From positions 1-12,596 of the forward strand of contig CAKZNY010000415.1 of the NCBI GenBank assembly GCA_937132145.1: a stretch of DNA of 12,596 nucleotides, in the 5' to 3' direction. Source of the stretch: an uncultured Paracoccaceae bacterium (GTDB lineage: Bacteria; Pseudomonadota; Alphaproteobacteria; Rhodobacterales; Rhodobacteraceae). The notes beneath the pieces are model-generated. The model had not been told where the DNA came from. It saw nothing but the letters and a program-made list of their open reading frames with translations, and ran no database searches. The position numbers and the translations under genes were made by a program. Each line of letters starts with the position of its first letter. Position 1 is the first letter of the stretch. This document shows positions 7,174-12,596 of this stretch, one piece after another.

Positions 7174-8961
7174 TCAGGGCTGCGTCTTGTAGATGTATAG
7201 CAAGCTTTCATTGCCTTCGGAAACCGGCGTTAGGTATTCGGGGATGTTGCCGTCATAAAGATTTGCCCAAAGACCATCGGGTTGGGTTTCAGCCCAGTCT
7301 TTCGTGCCAAAATCATTGGCACATAGCACGACATAATCCACGCCCCACTCGGCCAGCAAATCCTTTGCATCGGCCATGTCAGCGTTCATCAAGTCTATAC
7401 CGGCCTGAATACCATCCTGATTTCGATGGAAATTCGCCGCCAACGCCCTGTGCGGTGTTGAAAGCATCACCTGAACCCCCAGATCGGTCGAGGCCGCAAC
7501 CATGCCCGCAGGCAATGCTGCCAGCGCATCAAACACCCGTGGTCTGTAACAATCCTTGAACACCCCGCGAGGCTCCCCTTCGCTGGCTTGCGGCTCGCCG
7601 CCTTTGAGCCTTGCTGCCCCGACAATCCACGTATTGGGGATCGAGGCGAACAACAGCACGATAAACAACACCCCCGCCATGGGTGACTTGCTGTCCTTAT
7701 AATGCCCGTATACCCGCCCCATCATCGCGGCCAACGGAATTGCACAAAGCAGCAAAAGGAAGAACAAGCCGCGTATCTGGTAGAACATCATCGCATACGC
7801 CCCAACCAAAATCAGAAGCAGTGCAATGGCTCGCAATCTGAAATCCGGTTCACGGGCACTATAGATTGTGTACAGGATCGCGATAATCGGAATGGCCAAG
7901 AAGCCAAGGTTTTTTAAGCGCCCAGCCGCAATAACTTCGAGCAACGACCGGCTTTCCGCAATGCGCCCCAACCATTCGCGGGCAACATCCGGATAAAGCG
8001 GCGCGTAGGGGTTACCCAGGCACTGCGGGGCGAAGTTCACAGCGACAAGTATGACAACGCCACCCAGAAGCAGCACACCGCCTGCCCTGACAAGTCGCGT
8101 TTTCGTGCTGATCGTCGCTGCCAAGGCCCAAAGCCCCATGGCGCCTGTCACGCCAATAATCAGCAGCTCGCGCCCAAACGCGTCGCATCGAAAAACAGTT
8201 GCGCTGAAATCCGGCCCCGTCAACAGAAACACCGCGATCATCGTCCCTGCGAATGTTGCGGAAAACAGAATGGTTTTTGATTTGGCTTCGGCCCCGCTCC
8301 ACACCCAGTTAACGCCGATCATCAGGCTTATTGTGGCGATAAAGGGCAACATCTCCAACCCGATAGCAACACTAAGCGCCGCCAACACGCCTATAATTAC
8401 CCCGTCACGGGCATGGTTTTTGCTATGCATCATGGCCATCAGGATGAACGCCATCAGCATCATCTGGACGTTATGGTGATCCAGCGCCCCGATCTCGAAT
8501 TTGCGCGTTGTGACGATGGCGATGATGGCAAACAGGTACCCGAACGGCCCTGCCCGCACCCCGCCAAACCGAACCGAGGCGCGGTGCATGGCCCAGAGCG
8601 TCGGCGCGATTAACGCCAGCGGCCACAAGGTCATCGTGACCGCCTCGGCCCAGTCTTGCGCTAAAGTTAGCGAAGCCAACCAAAGGATTGCCGCAATTGG
8701 CAGGTCAATAAGTCGCGACCAGTGCATAGGCGTTCCTGCCTCGAAGCCCAACCGGTATTGGGTAACGTCAAACCAGCTTTGCCCACTCAGAAGGTCGCGA
8801 ACCTGTACAAGCCGCATGGCATCGTCATTGCCGATATCCCAAACCGGAATAGAAAAATCAGGCCCCTTAAGAATAACGACGAGGATCGTCACAAAATAGA
8901 GCCCCCAAAAGACGGCACGCGATCGTGTTCGGGAGGGCAATTTAGCGGTTTCGTTTTTCAT
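7174..8961 (-). CDS. polytopic GT-C/STT3-like membrane glycosyltransferase (putative)
   Basis: This 595-aa protein has an N-terminal helix (about 16-32), roughly ten further membrane segments to about residue 445, and a soluble C-terminal domain (about 450-595) facing the periplasm by analogy. The first loop has GNDDAMRLVQVRDLL (44-58) with an Asp-Asp pair where GT-C enzymes keep their metal-binding acids, followed by MHWSRLIDLP (79-88). A second loop has ALDHHNVQ (159-166), resembling the DHH motif of STT3/PglB/AglB. The C-terminal domain has a conserved-looking block, STDLGVQVML through NFHRNQDG (491-517). I chose ATG 8961, directly before the first membrane helix; upstream in-frame starts at 9009 and 9135 only add AT-rich sequence with no family features. 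No start has a clear Shine-Dalgarno site. The downstream small transporter is 14 bp away. Relatives are often left as hypothetical proteins; glycosyl transfer is inferred from motifs, not shown. Confidence 0.68.
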   Translation of the reverse strand: MKNETAKLPSRTRSRAVFWGLYFVTILVVILKGPDFSIPVWDIGNDDAMRLVQVRDLLSGQSWFDVTQYRLGFEAGTPMHWSRLIDLPIAAILWLASLTLAQDWAEAVTMTLWPLALIAPTLWAMHRASVRFGGVRAGPFGYLFAIIAIVTTRKFEIGALDHHNVQMMLMAFILMAMMHSKNHARDGVIIGVLAALSVAIGLEMLPFIATISLMIGVNWVWSGAEAKSKTILFSATFAGTMIAVFLLTGPDFSATVFRCDAFGRELLIIGVTGAMGLWALAATISTKTRLVRAGGVLLLGGVVILVAVNFAPQCLGNPYAPLYPDVAREWLGRIAESRSLLEVIAAGRLKNLGFLAIPIIAILYTIYSAREPDFRLRAIALLLILVGAYAMMFYQIRGLFFLLLLCAIPLAAMMGRVYGHYKDSKSPMAGVLFIVLLFASIPNTWIVGAARLKGGEPQASEGEPRGVFKDCYRPRVFDALAALPAGMVAASTDLGVQVMLSTPHRALAANFHRNQDGIQAGIDLMNADMADAKDLLAEWGVDYVVLCANDFGTKDWAETQPDGLWANLYDGNIPEYLTPVSEGNESLLYIYKTQP

Positions 8962-9146
8962 AATTAATTGTCTATTCGTAAATCGTGGTAAAGTAGCCAA
9001 TAAATTCATAATTTGTTTATTTTTAACTGAAAGACCAATACATACACAACCTGCTTGCTGTATACAGGCGTTAATAATCATTTTGCTAATTGCCGTTATA
9101 TATGTTTTTCGATTCGAAACAAACCTGCACAACACAAGGGCAATCT
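8962..9146. promoter_or_regulatory. divergent AT-rich intergenic region between GT-C-like and subtilase genes
   Basis: This 185-bp stretch separates the two divergent starts and must hold promoters for both directions. It is clearly richer in A and T than the flanking genes. It contains a perfect 10-bp palindrome, CTGTATACAG (9058-9067), near its middle, and a TATATA (9097-9102) about 50 bases before the subtilase start that could be a -10 element, but no convincing -35 partner is visible at the right distance. Exact promoters cannot be assigned by eye. Confidence 0.45.
9136..9140 (+). promoter_or_regulatory. ribosome binding site fixing the subtilase start
   Basis: AAGGG lies 6 bases before ATG 9147. 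It selects this ATG over the in-frame TTG at 9090, which would add 19 residues in front of the lipoprotein signal and hide the lipobox deep in the chain. Confidence 0.65.
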
Positions 9147-11507
9147 ATGCGTGACATCCAACCAATTCGTAGGCCATGGCAGTTTATGCTATTGTCATTG
9201 CTGGTGTTTTTAGCCGGATGCAAAAACGCAGAACTTATTTCCCAACTTGGGGGTGGCGACGCAACAATCGGCACCCCTTGCGAGAATCGCTTAGGTGGAA
9301 CCGAACCCGCATATATTGATGTTTATTGCGTAACCGATTTCGATCAAGCCGCCCTGAAGCTCGCCCGTAATGCGGTTGAATTTGCGATCCAACAGTTTGA
9401 CTGGGTGTTTCAGAGTGATACGAACAAAATATATTCCAGCTTTTCCTTCCGCGCCATTCGTGCGGAATTCGCACATTCTGTCGGGCTTTCCGGCAAAGGT
9501 GAAACTATCGCGATTGTGGATACAGGGTTTTACACCACCCACCCCGAGTTAGACGGAAAAGACATAACGCTGTACGGTGCTAAACGCCCAGCAGACGATC
9601 ATGGCACAAGCGTTGCCGCTATTGCGGCCGGTATCAAAGATGGTTCTGGAATGATGGGGATTGCGTATGATGCAGGCCTGCATCTAACTTCATTATCCAA
9701 CAGCCTGTCCGTCATTGCCGATGCAACAAACGACGCACGTCAAAGGGGGGCTATCGTCCAAAACAACTCGTGGGGATATCCGGACACCAGCATTGATAGC
9801 GTCCTAAATCGTCGGGCAGGCATAACCGCAGAACAGGCATTCGCGAACGAGATCGGCACGACTTTGTCAACGGCAACGAATTATATCAACGCGCTGGCTA
9901 GTTTTACGCAATCAGGCATCATCGTATTTTCGAATAGCAACGACGAAACAGCGACCAGCTTGTCATTGATGGAGGCGTTGCCACTGGCATTCCCGCAATT
10001 GGAAGCTGGCTGGATCACAGCCTTGAACGGCGTTCCAACATTCAACGGCGCCGGAGATATCACCTCGGTCCAACGATTATCTGCTGAATGTTTTGAAATG
10101 GCGCGAAGCTGCTTGATGGCCGAAGGTGCCGTTTATGCAACCTTTGGTGAAAATTCATATGATTGGCCAATAGTCGGCACCTCCTTTGCCGCGCCGATAA
10201 TCTCGGGCGGAATCGCCATTCTGGCCGAGGCTTTTCCCAGCCTCGCCGGCCCTGAAATTCGCGACCGCTTGCTGGTCACCGCCGACAATTCGTTTTTCAC
10301 CGAGTTAGACACACTGGGCACACGCGCATTCACAACGACCATCTCGCATGATTACAGCTCCGAATACGGGCATGGTTTCATGAATTTGGAGGCGGCTCTG
10401 CTACCAATCGGCACCGTTGCCGTCCCGACTGGAATGTCCGTAAACGATGGCACTATGTCCATACAGGAGGCATCCATCGCCACAGGTTTCGCGCAAGGCG
10501 ACGCCATCATCACGGCCCTAAGAAAAGTTGATGTAATGGTTATTGATTCCCTTGCAGGCAACTTTAATATTCCGGCGGAAACCTTTGTTATTTCTACGAA
10601 TACACAAAACCATTTTGAAGAGTTTGCGCTGTTCATCGACGATGGGAAAACCCGCTCTGGTATGTCCGGTGCCTTAAAGTCCCTCGCCTTTGTTTTGGAT
10701 GCTGACAGTTATGCCCATATTGTCGGGGGAAGCACATTTGATGTGATCTCCGGTATTGGTTTGGTATCCGAGCGCACCGGCCTGTTGTATGATCCAATCA
10801 CCATGGCGGAAATCCCGGCGGGAAGTTACTCGCTTGGAATACAGGCGCCTATAAACGGGAGCAAGGATCTTGCCGCCTATGTTTACGCCTCAACCGAAGG
10901 GGGGCTTGGCAATGCGTTAGGCGCAGGCGTTGCGTTGCAATTTGGCCCAAAAACCAGTCGGTTGTCGCTCGGTGCCTCGATCATGCAGGAACAGGGTGCC
11001 GCCCTTGGCATGCAAAGCTTTGCTTCGGATCGAGGCCTATCCAGCGTATCAAGAGCAATCGATATTGGATATTCGGCGAGCCTCGATAAAAACATTAGCT
11101 TCAGCGCCAACGCCCAGATCGGTGCGGTGAGTTCTAGCGGGCAAGGCATGTGGGGCGGGCAGAAAAACACTACGTTTAGCGCATATGGAATGGCCATGAA
11201 TGTTACCAATGTGTTCTCTGGAAACGACCGGATTATCGCATCGGTACGCCAACCCATAGCCATCAACAGTGGCACAATGTCGGTCGCCCTACCCCAGACG
11301 CGCGATATAGACGGGAATATCACCACCAGAATATTCGATATCGGCCTTGCACCATCGGATCGCCAGCTTGACCTTGGCCTAGAATACGAAGTCCCGCTGG
11401 CCCGGTTTGAATCCATTAGGTTCGGGGCCGCTTACATACTAAACAGTGCAAATGTGCGTGGTGAAAACGTCCTTGGCTTGGCTGTAAGCTATTCATTAGA
11501 GTTTTAA
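9147..11507 (+). CDS. subtilisin-like (S8) lipoprotein protease with autotransporter-like C-terminal domain
   Basis: This is a 786-aa protein. Residues 1-25 form a lipoprotein signal: basic RR at 8-9, a hydrophobic core and the lipobox LAGC with C25 as the predicted lipidated residue. A peptidase S8 domain (about 100-420) has the full triad: D125 in AIVDTG, H152 in DDHGTS, and S346 in GTSFAAP. The oxyanion Asn appears to be N265, in SNSND rather than the usual AAGND. After a linker (about 425-560) comes a Gly/Ser-rich, strand-like region (about 565-786) with alternating hydrophobic residues and a terminal Phe (YSLEF), as in outer-membrane barrels. Together these resemble lipoprotein autotransporter subtilases such as NalP and SphB1, but the C-terminal part is short for a 12-strand barrel, so barrel insertion is an inference. 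It probably cleaves cell-surface or secreted proteins, and perhaps itself. It lies between the GT-C and GT2 genes; there is no terminator-like hairpin after it. Confidence 0.85.
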   Translation: MRDIQPIRRPWQFMLLSLLVFLAGCKNAELISQLGGGDATIGTPCENRLGGTEPAYIDVYCVTDFDQAALKLARNAVEFAIQQFDWVFQSDTNKIYSSFSFRAIRAEFAHSVGLSGKGETIAIVDTGFYTTHPELDGKDITLYGAKRPADDHGTSVAAIAAGIKDGSGMMGIAYDAGLHLTSLSNSLSVIADATNDARQRGAIVQNNSWGYPDTSIDSVLNRRAGITAEQAFANEIGTTLSTATNYINALASFTQSGIIVFSNSNDETATSLSLMEALPLAFPQLEAGWITALNGVPTFNGAGDITSVQRLSAECFEMARSCLMAEGAVYATFGENSYDWPIVGTSFAAPIISGGIAILAEAFPSLAGPEIRDRLLVTADNSFFTELDTLGTRAFTTTISHDYSSEYGHGFMNLEAALLPIGTVAVPTGMSVNDGTMSIQEASIATGFAQGDAIITALRKVDVMVIDSLAGNFNIPAETFVISTNTQNHFEEFALFIDDGKTRSGMSGALKSLAFVLDADSYAHIVGGSTFDVISGIGLVSERTGLLYDPITMAEIPAGSYSLGIQAPINGSKDLAAYVYASTEGGLGNALGAGVALQFGPKTSRLSLGASIMQEQGAALGMQSFASDRGLSSVSRAIDIGYSASLDKNISFSANAQIGAVSSSGQGMWGGQKNTTFSAYGMAMNVTNVFSGNDRIIASVRQPIAINSGTMSVALPQTRDIDGNITTRIFDIGLAPSDRQLDLGLEYEVPLARFESIRFGAAYILNSANVRGENVLGLAVSYSLEF

Positions 11508-11591
11508 TATAACGGTCGTCCTTGCTGCAAACCCAAGATATTGCCATAATCGCAACAAGTACCTGATTTGAAACCAACGGATTTCCGAACC

Positions 11592-12533
11592 ATGAGCGAC
11601 CCTTCATCCCCAAGCATTGCCGTTCTATTGCCTTGCTACAACGAAGAACATGCGATTGCGTCCGTCGTGCAAGGCTTCAAAAAAGCCATCCCCGAGGCGA
11701 CGGTTTATGTCTACGACAATAACTCCACCGACGAAACATGCGCGCGCGCGGCAAAAGCCGGGGCTGTTGTTCGCAACGAGCCTCGACAAGGAAAAGGCAA
11801 CGTAATCCGCCGGATGTTTGCGGACATCGACGCCGATTTTTACATCATGGCCGACGGTGACGGAACCTACGATGCCGTTGACGCCCCAAAACTGTTGGCT
11901 GCCGCGATAGATGAGCGCCTCGATATGGTTGTAGGCAGCCGCAAAAATATAACCGTGGATGCAGGGCGCGCAGGCCATGCTTTTGGCAACAAAGTTTTCA
12001 ATTTCCTGTTCCGCCAGATGTTCGCAAACGGGTTTTCCGACATCTTTTCAGGATACCGCGTCTTTTCCCGCCGCTTCGTCAAAAGCTTCCCTGCCCTGTC
12101 CAGTGGTTTCGAAATAGAAACGGAACTATCCGTCCACGCTTTGGTTCTGAAACAACCCTTTACCGAGATAGAAGTATCTTACGGCACGCGCATGGAGGGC
12201 TCGGTCAGCAAGCTGTCCACATTTGGCGATGGTTTCAGGATTTCCTCTATGTTCGTCCTGTTTATGAAAGAGACCCGCCCGTTTGTGTTCTTCAGCTACC
12301 TAACCGGAATCGCCCTCTTGGCCTCAGCCTTCTTCGGGCTGCCAGTGTTGATCGAGTACTTCCAAACCGGTTTCGTAACCCTGATCCCGCGCTGGATTTT
12401 ATCCGTCGGAATGCTGATGGTAAGCATGTTTATGCTCGTCTGCGGACTAATCCTCGATTCCGTGGCACGGGGCCGCACAGAACATAAACGCATGGCATAT
12501 CTTGCGATACCACGCTGGACGAAAAACTCGTAG
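11592..12533 (+). CDS. family 2 glycosyltransferase, DPM1/GtrB-like, with two C-terminal membrane helices
   Basis: This 313-aa enzyme should transfer a sugar from a nucleotide sugar to a membrane polyisoprenyl phosphate on the cytoplasmic face. The GT-A fold motifs run in order: LPCYNEE (13-19), YDNNSTDET (41-49), RQGKGN (65-70), the metal-binding DGDG (88-91), GSR (115-117), the SGYRVFSRRF stretch (153-162), FEIETE (173-178) and YGTRMEGSVSKL (197-208). Two membrane helices follow (about 233-256 and 267-291), as in GtrB-type proteins; full-length DPM1 relatives of this size share this plan. I chose ATG 11592; the in-frame TTG at 11568 would only add MKPTDFRT. No strong Shine-Dalgarno site is present (ACGGA at 11577-11581 at most). 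It lies 84 bp after the protease gene on the same strand and may be co-transcribed. GT2 identity is firm; the sugar is unknown. Confidence 0.9.
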   Translation: MSDPSSPSIAVLLPCYNEEHAIASVVQGFKKAIPEATVYVYDNNSTDETCARAAKAGAVVRNEPRQGKGNVIRRMFADIDADFYIMADGDGTYDAVDAPKLLAAAIDERLDMVVGSRKNITVDAGRAGHAFGNKVFNFLFRQMFANGFSDIFSGYRVFSRRFVKSFPALSSGFEIETELSVHALVLKQPFTEIEVSYGTRMEGSVSKLSTFGDGFRISSMFVLFMKETRPFVFFSYLTGIALLASAFFGLPVLIEYFQTGFVTLIPRWILSVGMLMVSMFMLVCGLILDSVARGRTEHKRMAYLAIPRWTKNS

Positions 12534-12596
12534 TTTATGGTAGATAACAATGGTTCGCTCGGGATGACTCGATTTTCGAGACGTAATGTCCGTCGT
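12534..12596. other. window end; possible partial gene on either strand
   Basis: Two readings remain open. On the + strand ATG 12537 starts 20 codons that run to the edge without a stop (beginning MVDNNGSLGM), but there is no ribosome binding site and the codons AGA and CGA are atypical here. On the - strand one frame is open from the edge to a TAA at 12537-12535 (ending SSRANHCYLP) with codon use more like the neighbours, which would be the 3' end of a convergent gene. The 63 bases are too few to decide. Confidence 0.3.

Noticed and set aside
8962..9135. N-terminal extension of the GT-C-like protein from 9135 or 9009
   Set aside because: The extension is AT-rich, has no ribosome binding site, includes Cys-rich sequence unlike the family, and would overlap the 5' region of the divergent gene. 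ATG 8961 sits directly before the first helix.
10883..11416. 177-codon - strand open frame
   Set aside because: It is antisense to the C-terminal part of the subtilase gene and lacks any recognisable feature or start signal.

Overview
The window looks like chromosomal DNA of an alphaproteobacterium, probably a Rhodobacterales (Roseobacter-like) species of moderate GC content. I infer this from codon use, densely packed genes with short spacers, and the style of the TPR, acyl-CoA synthetase and glycosyltransferase proteins. I ran no database comparison. There are no rRNA or tRNA genes, CRISPR arrays, insertion sequences or phage genes.

Layout: On the + strand at the left are a flippase-like inner-membrane protein of the lysylphosphatidylglycerol-synthase TM/UPF0104 type (144-1181) and a TTC38-like tetratricopeptide protein (1252-2901). 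On the - strand follow a fatty acyl-CoA synthetase (2913-4811), which converges on the TPR gene with only 11 bp between them; an MsbA-like half ABC exporter (4908-6701), which ends in a perfect 12-bp hairpin; a 123-aa single-domain EamA/ArnE-F-type small transporter (6788-7159); and a 595-aa polytopic GT-C/STT3-like protein (7174-8961). After an AT-rich divergent spacer, the + strand carries a 786-aa lipoprotein subtilase with a barrel-like C-terminus (9147-11507) and a DPM1/GtrB-like family 2 glycosyltransferase with two C-terminal membrane helices (11592-12533). Both window edges hold short stretches whose coding status cannot be settled.

The most interesting part is 6788-12533. It has the three parts expected of a polyisoprenyl-phosphate-linked sugar route: a cytoplasmic GT2 that could charge the lipid, a small flippase-type protein without an acidic residue in TM1, and a GT-C membrane transferase with an EL1-type Asp-Asp and a DHH motif. 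Inserted between them, divergent from the GT-C gene, is a predicted surface-anchored, autotransporter-like serine protease. The module reading is inference: it rests on motifs and gene order and is unproven. The acyl-CoA synthetase, the ABC exporter and the UPF0104 protein add a lipid/envelope theme to the neighbourhood.
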